Assembly: GCF_021184025.1 (NCBI RefSeq)
Contig: NZ_CP036537.1
Coordinates: 5,547,001-5,611,000 of the forward strand
Direction of reading: 5' to 3'
DNA from: Rhodopseudomonas boonkerdii
Lineage (GTDB): Bacteria; Pseudomonadota; Alphaproteobacteria; Rhizobiales; Xanthobacteraceae
Length of the DNA stretch: 64,000 nucleotides
Shown here one piece after another: positions 1 to 8,462 of the stretch. How positions within the stretch are numbered: the stretch's first letter is position 1; each line of letters starts with the position of its first letter. Made by a program: the position numbers and the translations under genes. The notes under the pieces were generated by a model that was given only the letters and a program-made list of their open reading frames with translations, searched no databases and was not told the origin of the DNA.

Positions 1-822
1 TCAGGTTAGCCAGCGCTTACGGCGCCTGTAATGCTTGATGTCGTGGAAATTTTTCGCTTGCGCTCCACCTAAGTAGAACTCTTGTATATCGGGATTGCTT
101 TTCAGCGCTTGTGCCGTGTCGTGCATCACAATTCGGCCGCTCTCGATTAGATATCCATGCGACACGATCTCGAGAGCGGCGATTGCATTCTGCTCTACCA
201 GCAGTACCGAGAGGCCTTCTTCGCGGTTGATCTGGCTTATAATCTGAAAAATCTCCGCCACCAGAAATGGCGCAAGCCCTAGGCTGGGCTCATCGAGCAT
301 CAGCAGCTTTGGCTGCGTCATTAGAGCTCTTCCAATTGCCAACATTTGCTGCTCGCCGCCCGACAGGTAGCCTGCGGCACTGAAACGGCGTTCGTAGAGG
401 CGTGGAAAGTAAGTATAAACTTTATCTTTGTTGCGGATCATATCGTGACGGCTTCGGATCGCTGAAGCTGCAATTAGATTCTCATCTGGAGTGAGATGTT
501 CAAAGACTCGACGGCCTTCGAGCACGTGCGCGATTCCGAGTTCGACCCGCCTTTGAGGCGACAGCGAGCGTAAGTTACGGTCGAGAAACTGAATATCGCC
601 CCGGCGAACTTCACCTCGTTCGGCAACAAGCAATCCGCTGATCGCCTTCAAAGACGTGCTCTTTCCGGCTCCGTTGGCGCCGAGCAACGCCACCATACCA
701 CCGTCAGGAACCTCGAGCGAAACGCCCTTAATCGCAAGAGAGACATGGTCGTAGACGACTTCGATATTGTTCAGCGATAGAACTGCGCTCTTCGTTGGCT
801 TTGGGCTCGTTTCAGTCATCAT
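1..822 (-). CDS. livF: ABC transporter ATP-binding protein, LivF type
   Basis: One of two ATPases of a branched-chain-amino-acid-type importer, which in such catabolic loci often imports aromatic or organic acids. The 273-residue protein has a Walker A GANGAGKST at about 48-56, signature LSGGEQQ at 153-159 and Walker B LLMLDEPS at 173-180. The short length and the VLLVEQNA switch region are typical of LivF. It is the last gene seen of a minus-strand operon livG-ligase-livH-livM-livF, four bases after livM. Two ATG codons stand in tandem at the start, so the first residue is ambiguous by one. No periplasmic binding protein is visible; it may lie beyond the left edge. The family is clear, the substrate is not. 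Confidence 0.9.
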   Translation of the reverse strand: MMTETSPKPTKSAVLSLNNIEVVYDHVSLAIKGVSLEVPDGGMVALLGANGAGKSTSLKAISGLLVAERGEVRRGDIQFLDRNLRSLSPQRRVELGIAHVLEGRRVFEHLTPDENLIAASAIRSRHDMIRNKDKVYTYFPRLYERRFSAAGYLSGGEQQMLAIGRALMTQPKLLMLDEPSLGLAPFLVAEIFQIISQINREEGLSVLLVEQNAIAALEIVSHGYLIESGRIVMHDTAQALKSNPDIQEFYLGGAQAKNFHDIKHYRRRKRWLT

Positions 823-826
823 TGCA

Positions 827-1900
827 TTATTTCTTCACATAGCCGAATGGCCACACCAAAAGATAATCGCGCACATTTTTGTATATTTTTCCGAGCCCTA
901 AAGGTTCGACAAGCAGAAAACTAATAATCAGAGCCCCATAGAGCGCCTGAGGCAAATGTGCGAGTGCCTCAATGCTTAGCGAAACCCCGAACCGCGCCGC
1001 TCCCCACGAGATAAAACTATTCATGACGCCAGGCATAAGCAGAATAAATGCTGCGCCGAAGTAGCTTCCGATGATGCTGCCCAGGCCACCAACGATGACC
1101 ATCGCGAGCACCTGGATAGACACGTCGACAGAAAACTGCTCGGGCGTCACGGCATGATAAAATGTGCCGATAAGGATCGCGCCGCTGACGCCTCCTATAA
1201 ATGAGGAAGTCGAAAAGGCGACTAGCTTGAAATAGAAGCTGTTTACACCGATGACAGCCGCGGCAAAGTCCTTTTCTCGAACCGCAACTAGTGCGCGGCC
1301 AAGCGCTGTGCGACGCAGGTTCAACATAAAAAGGGTTACCAAAACGCACCATACAAGCGCCACGTAATACAGTCCGGCGTCGGAGACGATGGGCTGTCCT
1401 AAGACGCGAATGTCCGGTGCCTGCAAAGTGGCTTGCGTTCCCCCGCTGATAGCTGGGACATGGGAGATGGTCCAGTCCATGACAAACTGAAGAGCGAGCG
1501 TACTCAATGCCAGGTAAAGTCCCTTGACCCTCAAAGCCGCAAAAGCAAAACAGCTGCCTATGACTGCGGCTGACACGCCGCCGATGACGATGGAGAATTC
1601 CCACGGAACGCCGAATCGGTTGGCATGCACAGTCGCATAAGCGCCGATCCCCATGATGGCGGCATACCCCAAGTGAAACTGTCCGGCCCAACCGAGAATG
1701 AGATTAAGACCAAGCGCGCCGGCGGTCCAGACCAGCCAGGGGAGAAGGTAACTGCTCAGATAAAGTGAACTGAACATAAAAGGGGCTGCGACACCTAATG
1801 CGAGGATCATCGCGATGATCCATCGGTCGGCTGCTACCGGGAATAATGCTCGATCAGCAACGTAGTTTGTATGATATACGCCGGCTTGCCTGAAAAACAT
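827..1900 (-). CDS. livM: ABC transporter permease, LivM type
   Basis: Inner-membrane permease of the importer, 357 residues, with about nine hydrophobic segments. The conserved stretch LGLNLILGWAGQFHLGYAA near the N-terminus is the LivM/LivH hallmark, and VGGLGSIIGSYFGA lies near the C-terminus. An upstream start at 1942 would overlap livH, but the ATG at 1900 is preceded by AGAGGA at good spacing and leaves a four-base gap, so it is preferred. It should pair with LivH to form the channel and be driven by LivG and LivF. Confidence 0.9.
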   Translation of the reverse strand: MFFRQAGVYHTNYVADRALFPVAADRWIIAMILALGVAAPFMFSSLYLSSYLLPWLVWTAGALGLNLILGWAGQFHLGYAAIMGIGAYATVHANRFGVPWEFSIVIGGVSAAVIGSCFAFAALRVKGLYLALSTLALQFVMDWTISHVPAISGGTQATLQAPDIRVLGQPIVSDAGLYYVALVWCVLVTLFMLNLRRTALGRALVAVREKDFAAAVIGVNSFYFKLVAFSTSSFIGGVSGAILIGTFYHAVTPEQFSVDVSIQVLAMVIVGGLGSIIGSYFGAAFILLMPGVMNSFISWGAARFGVSLSIEALAHLPQALYGALIISFLLVEPLGLGKIYKNVRDYLLVWPFGYVKK

Positions 1901-1904
1901 CGAC

Positions 1905-2798
1905 TTATATCCTCTCGATGTCGTGTCGGCCAAAAAGGCCATGCGGTCGCAGCATGATAGTGACGATCAGCATCGCTGCATCGACGAGGTCCCGACTGGC
2001 GCCACCAAGAAGAGGATCAAGGTAACTGCCGGCGATACCTTCAACGATGCCGAGCAGCAAACCTGCAAGTAGCGCCCCGCCCAGGCTATCCATCCCACCG
2101 AGAACAGCGACGGTTACGCCTTTTAAGAGTAAGTGGGCCAGTGATTGATCCACGCCTTGCACCGAAGCCCACAGAACGCCTGCCACTGTCGCTACAACCG
2201 ATGCCATCGCCCAAGACAAAGCAACGCCGCGCTCAACAGAGATTCCCACTGACCAAGCTGCAGTGTAGTCATCGGAAATTGCGCGTAATACTACGCCCAT
2301 CCGCGTTCGAAAAAATAACGCAAATAAACCGAACATCACGATGGCAACCGCCGCACCGGCTGCGTAGGCGCGGTTGATCAGCAGCGCTCCCAGGAAAAGC
2401 GGGTCGTCGCTGATGCCGATTGGCATAGGACGTCCGGTGGCTCCCCAAATGGTAAGTGAACCGGCGCGAAGAAGGATTTCCAGGCCTAGTGTCATCATAA
2501 GGATCATGATAATCGGCCGCCCGGCGAGTCGACGTAATGCAATTCGTTCAATGGCGATCCCGATTCCGAACATCGAGAGTGTTGCCAGAACAATCGCAAG
2601 CCAAATTGGTGCGCCAAATCGACTCGAATAGGCGAGAACAATGTAGGCACCCAGCATCGTCATAGAGCCCTGAGCAAGATTCGGCACCGATGATGACTTG
2701 TAGATCAGCACGATACCCATCGCGACCAGCGAGTACATAAGGCCGATCAGACTTCCGTTTATCCCGGTCTCAGCCAGTAACGCCCAGTCCATCTTCAC
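1905..2798 (-). CDS. livH: ABC transporter permease, LivH type
   Basis: Second permease of the importer, 297 residues and almost entirely hydrophobic. Family marks are GSLIGLMYSLVAMGIVLIYK at the N-terminus, NLAQGSMTMLGAY after it, and AVLGGMDSLGGALLAGLLLG in the last third, which is the EAA-like cytoplasmic loop that contacts the ATPases. Its start overlaps the stop of the upstream ligase by ATGA, so translation is probably coupled. Confidence 0.9.
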   Translation of the reverse strand: MKMDWALLAETGINGSLIGLMYSLVAMGIVLIYKSSSVPNLAQGSMTMLGAYIVLAYSSRFGAPIWLAIVLATLSMFGIGIAIERIALRRLAGRPIIMILMMTLGLEILLRAGSLTIWGATGRPMPIGISDDPLFLGALLINRAYAAGAAVAIVMFGLFALFFRTRMGVVLRAISDDYTAAWSVGISVERGVALSWAMASVVATVAGVLWASVQGVDQSLAHLLLKGVTVAVLGGMDSLGGALLAGLLLGIVEGIAGSYLDPLLGGASRDLVDAAMLIVTIMLRPHGLFGRHDIERI

Positions 2799-4720
2799 GC
2801 CTCCTGCACCGAAAGAGTGCGCTCGATTACGCTAACCTCGCCAGATTCATAAGCGACTTGCGCTCTCATCAATACGCTGCTCTTTCGATCATAGATTGCG
2901 TCGATGATTGGCTTGTATCGCTCCTCAACGACGTTGCGCCGGATCTTGCGGGTTCTCGTTACTTCGCCGTCGTCTGGATCAAATTCCTTATGAAGGCAAA
3001 CGAAGTGCCGGAGCTGAAGTTTTTCCAACAACGTGCTATTGACGTGACGGACGGCCGAAGTGATTAGCTCGATCACCTGCGGATTCTGCGATAAGTCCGC
3101 GTATGACATGTATGAAATTCCTCGCAGCTCGGCCCAGAGCCCGACGGCGTCTTTGTCAATACAGATAAGAGCCGCCAGCGTATGGCGACCACGCCCGAGA
3201 ACCGCAGCATCCTTGATGTACGGACTGAACTTTAGGCGGTTCTCTATATAATTCGGGATGTACCGCTCGCCCTCAGCGGTGTGGACGACATCGGACAACC
3301 GCCCCAAAACGACGAGATGCCCATCCGGCTCCAAATAACCAGCATCGCCGGTATGGAGCCAACCATCTTCCAGGCTGTCGCGGGTTGCTTGTTCTTGCTT
3401 ATAGTAACCGCTGAAGACACTGCCAGAGCGTATCATAATCTCGCCGGACGCGCTTATCTTTACTTCGACGCCGGGAAGCGGACGTCCGACGGTGTGCAGC
3501 CGAACTTCATCGATGCCTTGTATAGCGTTGTAGGCACTGCTTTCTGTCTGGCCGTAAAGCTGCCGTAGCTTTATTCCCAGTGCGCGGTAGAATACGAACG
3601 TATCCTCCCCCATCGCTTCGCCGCCAGTGAAGGCGCCGCGCAGACGGGTCAACCCGAATTGGTCTTTGATCGGGCCAGAAACTAGAAGCTCGCAGAGCGG
3701 ACTGAGCAATCGGTGCGTCAGCTTGGGCTTTTCTCCAGCGAGCTTGCGCTTCTCAGCAGAGATCGCAGCCCCCATCAACAGATCATAGCTGCGCCGTTTC
3801 AGCCAGGAAGAATCCTCCACGCGCACCTGAATGGTTGTCAGCAGATTGTCCCAGCTTCGAGGCGCCGCCAGATAGAATGTTGGGGCAATCTCGCGAAGGT
3901 TTTGCAAAACAGTCTCTTGCCGCTCGGGAATGTTGATAGAAAATTGCAAGGCGATACCTGCGCCCATCGTCACCGCGAAGTCGCCAACCCACGCCATAGG
4001 CAGGTAGGCAAGGATACTTTCACCGAAACCGAACGTCTTGCCTTCATAGGCATTGCGCACGCCTGACAAGAGGTTCCGATGCGACAGCACGACACCTTTT
4101 GGTTTTCCTGTACTTCCGGACGAGTGGACAAATACAGCAGGGTCATCTGGTTGAGCACGCGCGACAAGCTGCGCTAGGGCATCGGCGCTATCCCCGAGGT
4201 TCTCGTTTCCTCGGTTTTGAATCTCTTCCCACGAAGTCAGGCCCGGACTTGTATACGAGCCGAGACCACGGGAATCGTCGTAGATGATGAAATCGATTGC
4301 AGATCCTTGCTCACGCAACTCCAGAGCCTTATCCACCTGCTCCTGATCCTCAGCCAGAACAAACCGTGCGCTGGCTTCGTGAACAAAATGCCGTATCTCA
4401 TCGATCGTCGCATCGGGATAAGCTGGCATCGCGTAACCGCCGAGCGCGCCAGCAGCCAGCATGCCTGCGTACAGACGCGGCCGATTGTCACCCAGCACGA
4501 GCAACACTTCGCCGCGCTTGAAGCCAAGCGCTTCCAGCCCGGCCGCGCATCGCATAACCGCGTCTCTAAACTGGCGCCAAGTTGTTTCTTGCCAAATCCC
4601 TTTGCTCTTCTCACGCACCGCCACCCGGTTTGGGCACGTTTCGGCATTGCGATCGAGAACACGTATGAGAGTGGTATCCGTTTCGAAGTTCCAGGTTTGT
4701 ATTTGATTAGTGCGCGCCAC
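2795..4720 (-). CDS. AMP-dependent acyl-CoA ligase (long-chain type) in the transporter operon
   Basis: Activates a carboxylic acid to its CoA thioester through an acyl-adenylate. The 641-residue protein has the P-loop SSGSTGKPKG near residue 200, the adenylate motif LYGQTESSAY, the hinge GWLHTGDAGYLEPDG and a C-terminal TRTRKIRR that carries the likely catalytic lysine. Its length and the WVGDFAVTMG stretch are those of long-chain or bulky-acid ligases. It lies between livG and livH with short overlaps on both sides (14 bases and ATGA). Import and activation therefore appear to be made together. The substrate is unknown. Confidence 0.88.
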   Translation of the reverse strand: MARTNQIQTWNFETDTTLIRVLDRNAETCPNRVAVREKSKGIWQETTWRQFRDAVMRCAAGLEALGFKRGEVLLVLGDNRPRLYAGMLAAGALGGYAMPAYPDATIDEIRHFVHEASARFVLAEDQEQVDKALELREQGSAIDFIIYDDSRGLGSYTSPGLTSWEEIQNRGNENLGDSADALAQLVARAQPDDPAVFVHSSGSTGKPKGVVLSHRNLLSGVRNAYEGKTFGFGESILAYLPMAWVGDFAVTMGAGIALQFSINIPERQETVLQNLREIAPTFYLAAPRSWDNLLTTIQVRVEDSSWLKRRSYDLLMGAAISAEKRKLAGEKPKLTHRLLSPLCELLVSGPIKDQFGLTRLRGAFTGGEAMGEDTFVFYRALGIKLRQLYGQTESSAYNAIQGIDEVRLHTVGRPLPGVEVKISASGEIMIRSGSVFSGYYKQEQATRDSLEDGWLHTGDAGYLEPDGHLVVLGRLSDVVHTAEGERYIPNYIENRLKFSPYIKDAAVLGRGRHTLAALICIDKDAVGLWAELRGISYMSYADLSQNPQVIELITSAVRHVNSTLLEKLQLRHFVCLHKEFDPDDGEVTRTRKIRRNVVEERYKPIIDAIYDRKSSVLMRAQVAYESGEVSVIERTLSVQEA

Positions 4721-5546
4721 CCGCCCCCCCGATATACGCCTCGATCACACGGGGATCAGCGATGACGTCAGCTGGAACGCCGGTACCAATCATCGCGCCG
4801 TAGTTCAATGCCAGCATTCGATCGCAGATGCCCGTAATGACATCCATATGATGCTCGATGATAAGGACGGTCACGCCGCGTTCGTCGCGCGCATCGAGTA
4901 TGAACCGAGCCATAAATTCTTTCTCCTCCTGATTCATGCCGGCCATGGGCTCGTCAAGGACCAGAAAGCTTGGCTCCGCCGCAAGCGCTCGAGCCAGCTC
5001 AACACGTTTTTTGAGGCCGATCGGAATAGTATCGACGAGCTCGTCTCGCACGCCTTCGAGTTGAAGGAAGTCAATTACTTCCTCAACGGCGGTACGGTTT
5101 TCTGTCTCATCCCGTTGCGCCAGCCACCAGTACAGCGCGGTCCGCGAGACGCTTGGCTTCATGTGAATGTGGCGGCCAAGGAGAATGTTGTCGAGCACGC
5201 TCATACCATTGAAGAGCGCAAGGTTCTGAAATGTGCGGGCAATGCCCAACCTTGCAATGCGGTGTGGAGAGAGCCCCGTAATATCGCGACCGTTGAGCAG
5301 GATACTTCCGCGCTGCGGAGGATAAAATCCAGTAATCGCGTTCGTGAGGGTCGTCTTCCCACACCCGTTAGGGCCGACCAGTCCGAAAATTTCACCGCGT
5401 TCAATCTCTACATCGATGCCGTTGAGGGCGACGATGCCGCCGAACCGTCGTTCGACAGACCGACACTGCAATACCGGACCTGATAGCTCGCGAGCTAAAG
5501 GCAATTCGTTTCTCCCGAGCTTCTTTTGCTTTGGCTTGGTGCTCAA
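4707..5546 (-). CDS. livG: ABC transporter ATP-binding protein, LivG type
   Basis: First gene of the importer operon and the larger of the two ATPases, 279 residues. Walker A is GPNGCGKT, the LivG insert contains ARTFQNLALF, and Walker B is FLVLDEPMAGMN, followed by VTVLIIEHHMDV. The only in-frame start is TTG at 5546; no ATG or GTG is available before the Walker A region. The N-terminus therefore carries about 25 extra residues (KPKQKKLGRNELPLARELSG) before the usual beginning of the domain. The upstream gap holds a regulon palindrome at 5574-5587. Confidence 0.9.
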   Translation of the reverse strand: MSTKPKQKKLGRNELPLARELSGPVLQCRSVERRFGGIVALNGIDVEIERGEIFGLVGPNGCGKTTLTNAITGFYPPQRGSILLNGRDITGLSPHRIARLGIARTFQNLALFNGMSVLDNILLGRHIHMKPSVSRTALYWWLAQRDETENRTAVEEVIDFLQLEGVRDELVDTIPIGLKKRVELARALAAEPSFLVLDEPMAGMNQEEKEFMARFILDARDERGVTVLIIEHHMDVITGICDRMLALNYGAMIGTGVPADVIADPRVIEAYIGGAGGAH

Positions 5547-5573
5547 AAGCCCGCCAATTGAATATCGATAAAT

Positions 5574-5587
5574 CTAACTAACGTTCG
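5574..5587. promoter_or_regulatory. Regulon operator, copy 1 (livG promoter)
   Basis: CTAACTAACGTTCG, flanked by T and A, fits the pattern CTAAC-N4-GTT(A/C)G found at eight places in this locus. It lies 28 bases before the livG start codon. The right half has C instead of A. It is a probable TetR-type operator; the binding protein is inferred. Confidence 0.6.
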
Positions 5588-5652
5588 ATTTTAAAGCAAG
5601 TTGGATGGGTGCGACAGCTTGTCGATGGGCGCAGAGTTAACCGATGCACCTT

Positions 5653-6420
5653 TTACCGATTGCCGAAGTGGGGTTTCCGCTTTTCACGAAACGCGGAGAT
5701 ACCCTCACGCGCGTCTTCGTGCATGAACAAAAACGGAAAACCGTCAATCGCATGACGCATCTCGTTACCCCCTAAGCCACGATTGTAGAAAGACTTGGCC
5801 ATACGTACGGCGAGCCGAGGTTTCTCTGCGATCTGCTCCGCGAAGATCATCGCATTAGCGAGTAATTCAGCATGCGGTACAACACGCAGTGCTATACCGA
5901 GCCGGCAAGCCTCTTCCGCTGATACTGGTTCGCCGATAACACTCATTTCCTTGGCCTTAGCGCGGCCGACGATGTCTTGCAGCCGCACGATCGCAAAACC
6001 TGGCAGCAGGCCGAGTTTAATTTCAGGGACAGCGAACTTGGCACGGTCGGATGCGACGATGAAGTCACAGGCAATTGCGAGCTCAAAGCCGCCGCCGTAA
6101 GCTATGCCATTCACGGCCGCGATCACGATCTTACTGGTATTTTCCGGTGCCGCCAAAACTTCCATGGCATCAATCATGAAACCGCGCGCTTTTTCGGGAT
6201 CGAAGTCAAATTCTTCAATATTAGCGCCTGCACAGAAGGCCTTCTCGCCATTCCCCATAATAACGGCTACACGGATATTCTCGTCCTTATCTACTTGTCT
6301 CAACCCTTCGAGAATACCGTGTCGAATGCCGGAGCTTAGTGAATTGAGCTTTTGTGGCTCGTCGAGCGTTAGGAGCGCAACGCTACCTCTGACTTCGTAA
6401 TCTACAGATCCGAATCGCAT
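5653..6420 (-). CDS. Enoyl-CoA hydratase (crotonase family)
   Basis: Hydrates an enoyl-CoA double bond. The 255-residue protein keeps both catalytic glutamates of true hydratases, one in YGGGFELAIACD and one in FAVPEIKLGLLPG, and the oxyanion-hole stretch KAFCAGANIEEF. The start at 6420 is chosen because GGGAG precedes it; a longer reading would run 59 bases into the next gene. It is the last gene of an acyl-CoA dehydrogenase - carboxyltransferase - biotin carboxylase - hydratase set. The same four activities make up the liu and atu pathways for beta-methyl-branched acyl-CoAs, where the hydratase acts on the carboxylated product. Confidence 0.9.
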   Translation of the reverse strand: MRFGSVDYEVRGSVALLTLDEPQKLNSLSSGIRHGILEGLRQVDKDENIRVAVIMGNGEKAFCAGANIEEFDFDPEKARGFMIDAMEVLAAPENTSKIVIAAVNGIAYGGGFELAIACDFIVASDRAKFAVPEIKLGLLPGFAIVRLQDIVGRAKAKEMSVIGEPVSAEEACRLGIALRVVPHAELLANAMIFAEQIAEKPRLAVRMAKSFYNRGLGGNEMRHAIDGFPFLFMHEDAREGISAFREKRKPHFGNR

Positions 6421-6451
6421 AGTCCGCTCCCTTTGTTGACTTCTAGCGTTG

Positions 6452-8446
6452 TTAAGCGATCTCTTCAGCCTCAACGATCGCGACCACCGCGTTGCGTTCG
6501 ACCGTCTCATTAGCGCGGCAGCTTATCGATTTGACGACGCCATCTATCGGGCTGCTAATCCGCAGCTCCATCTTCATTGACTCTAAGATCGCGATAACAT
6601 CGCCGATCTTAACAGTCTCACCGACTTGAACGTTGACCATGCGGATCATGCCCATCATCGGCGCGCGCAGTTCGCCGCTCGCCTCAGGTTTCGCGCTTAT
6701 ATACGAGAGGTAAGAAATGGCCTTTAACGAATGGATTCCTTCGCGATCATGTATGAACAATCTATCGCCTTGTTGATGAATGCTTACGTCCTCATAGCGC
6801 CCCCCGACAATTGCGACGAACTTCCCGACATCGCTGGGATTGAGGCTGACTGTGAGTGTCTCGTCATTGACACTGATCATCATGCTTCCATCCGCTTGCC
6901 GCGGTGCAAAACGGATCTCCGTACTGACCCCATCGGCCTCGAGGTGCAGGATCGGTATTGGTGACAATCCATCATCGCCGCGAGCCATTTGCCAGGCCGT
7001 GGTTTCGCGTGCTTTCCAAGGATTGTTCACTGCCGCCGGCCGTTGCTGCATTAGCCAGAAATAGGCGCCAATTGCTGAAGCTTCGACATTTGTCGCCTTT
7101 CCCTTCTCTTCGAGACGGCCGATATTCTCGTCGATCAATCTTGTATAGAAATTCGCATTTCGGGTTTCTGGCAGCTCGAGCAGTTTTACCAGAAAGTCCT
7201 GATTGGTTGTAATGCCAAAGATTGAGGTTTGACGAAGCGCGTAGCTGAGCTGATCCAGTGCCTCCTCGCGGGTCGCGGCACTCGAGATTAGCTTAGCTAA
7301 CATCGAGTCGTAGTACGGAGAGACCGAGGAGCCACACTCGATGCCTGTCTCCACCCTTACGGACTTCGGGAAACAGACATAGGCAATATCGCCTGTACAT
7401 GGCATGAAATTGTCAGCGGGATCCTCTGCACATACTCTTGCTTCGACCGCATGCCCCACGCATGTAATATCTTGCTGTTCGAAACTCAGTCCTTCGCCGG
7501 CAGCAATCCGCAACATAAGTTCGACGATATCGACGCCTGTTACTAGTTCTGTCACCGGATGTTCGACTTGAAGGCGAGGATTTACTTCGAGAAAATAGTA
7601 TTCGTTTCCGCTGACGATGAACTCGACGGTCCCGACGCCGCGGTATCTCAAACGCGCTCCAAGCCGAGTCGCGTCCGAGGTTATCCGTTGGCGAAGTTCT
7701 CGCGATAGATTAGCGGCAGGTGCTTCCTCAATCAATTTCTGGTGGCGACGCTGGAGTGAGCATTCGCGTTCGAACAAATGGATCACATTTCCGTTGCCAT
7801 CGCCTGCGATCTGCACTTCAATGTGCCGACCACGTGGAATCAGCTTCTCAACGATCAACCCGGCGCTGCCGAACGAATTTTTTGCCTCGCGCATTGCTGC
7901 TTCGATTTCATCTTCCAGACCATCCGGCTTCGCTACTGCGCGCATACCCTTTCCGCCACCGCCTGCCGCTGCTTTCAGCATGACGGGGAAGCCTAGTTCG
8001 GTGACGGTCGTCACGATCGTGCTAACATCCTCACTAAGCGTTTGACTTCCCGGTACCGTTGGAACATTGGCGGCGCCAGCTTCGCGCTTCGCAGAGGCTT
8101 TGTCGCCAAGACGCTCGATGACTTCGGGAGTCGGGCCGATAAAGACCAGACCCGCAGCCTCCACAGCGCGAGCGAAGCTCGCATTCTCAGCGAGAAAGCC
8201 GAATCCAGGATGAATGGCCTCCGCGCCAGCAGCTTTCGCTGCGGCTATTACTGCGTCGATCTTCAAATAGCTATCAGACGCAGCACCACTGCCAATGAGG
8301 TAGGACTCCCCGATAGTCTTGACGTGCAGCGAACCGGCATCGACCGAAGAGTGAACACCGGCCACTTCAACGCCAAGCTTATGACAGGTGCGCGCAATCC
8401 GGCAAGCAATCTCACCACGGTTCGCAATCAGGATTTTTTTAAACAC
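6452..8446 (-). CDS. Acyl-CoA carboxylase alpha subunit (biotin carboxylase + biotin carrier), MCC/GCC type
   Basis: Carboxylates biotin with ATP and bicarbonate and carries the biotin on its own C-terminal domain. It has 664 residues: biotin carboxylase domain from FKKILIANRGEIACRIARTC to about residue 445 (GGGGKGM ATP loop, FLEVNPRLQVEHPVTE), a linker domain, then a biotinyl domain with ESMKMEL near the end. The start is GTG at 8446, with AGAGGA upstream and the family's usual FKKILIANRGE beginning; an in-frame ATG at 8515 would overlap the neighbour. Its length fits methylcrotonyl-, geranyl- or propionyl-CoA carboxylase. The beta subunit next door points to the first two. Confidence 0.9.
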   Translation of the reverse strand: MFKKILIANRGEIACRIARTCHKLGVEVAGVHSSVDAGSLHVKTIGESYLIGSGAASDSYLKIDAVIAAAKAAGAEAIHPGFGFLAENASFARAVEAAGLVFIGPTPEVIERLGDKASAKREAGAANVPTVPGSQTLSEDVSTIVTTVTELGFPVMLKAAAGGGGKGMRAVAKPDGLEDEIEAAMREAKNSFGSAGLIVEKLIPRGRHIEVQIAGDGNGNVIHLFERECSLQRRHQKLIEEAPAANLSRELRQRITSDATRLGARLRYRGVGTVEFIVSGNEYYFLEVNPRLQVEHPVTELVTGVDIVELMLRIAAGEGLSFEQQDITCVGHAVEARVCAEDPADNFMPCTGDIAYVCFPKSVRVETGIECGSSVSPYYDSMLAKLISSAATREEALDQLSYALRQTSIFGITTNQDFLVKLLELPETRNANFYTRLIDENIGRLEEKGKATNVEASAIGAYFWLMQQRPAAVNNPWKARETTAWQMARGDDGLSPIPILHLEADGVSTEIRFAPRQADGSMMISVNDETLTVSLNPSDVGKFVAIVGGRYEDVSIHQQGDRLFIHDREGIHSLKAISYLSYISAKPEASGELRAPMMGMIRMVNVQVGETVKIGDVIAILESMKMELRISSPIDGVVKSISCRANETVERNAVVAIVEAEEIA

Positions 8447-8462
8447 GATCAGTCCTCTGTCG

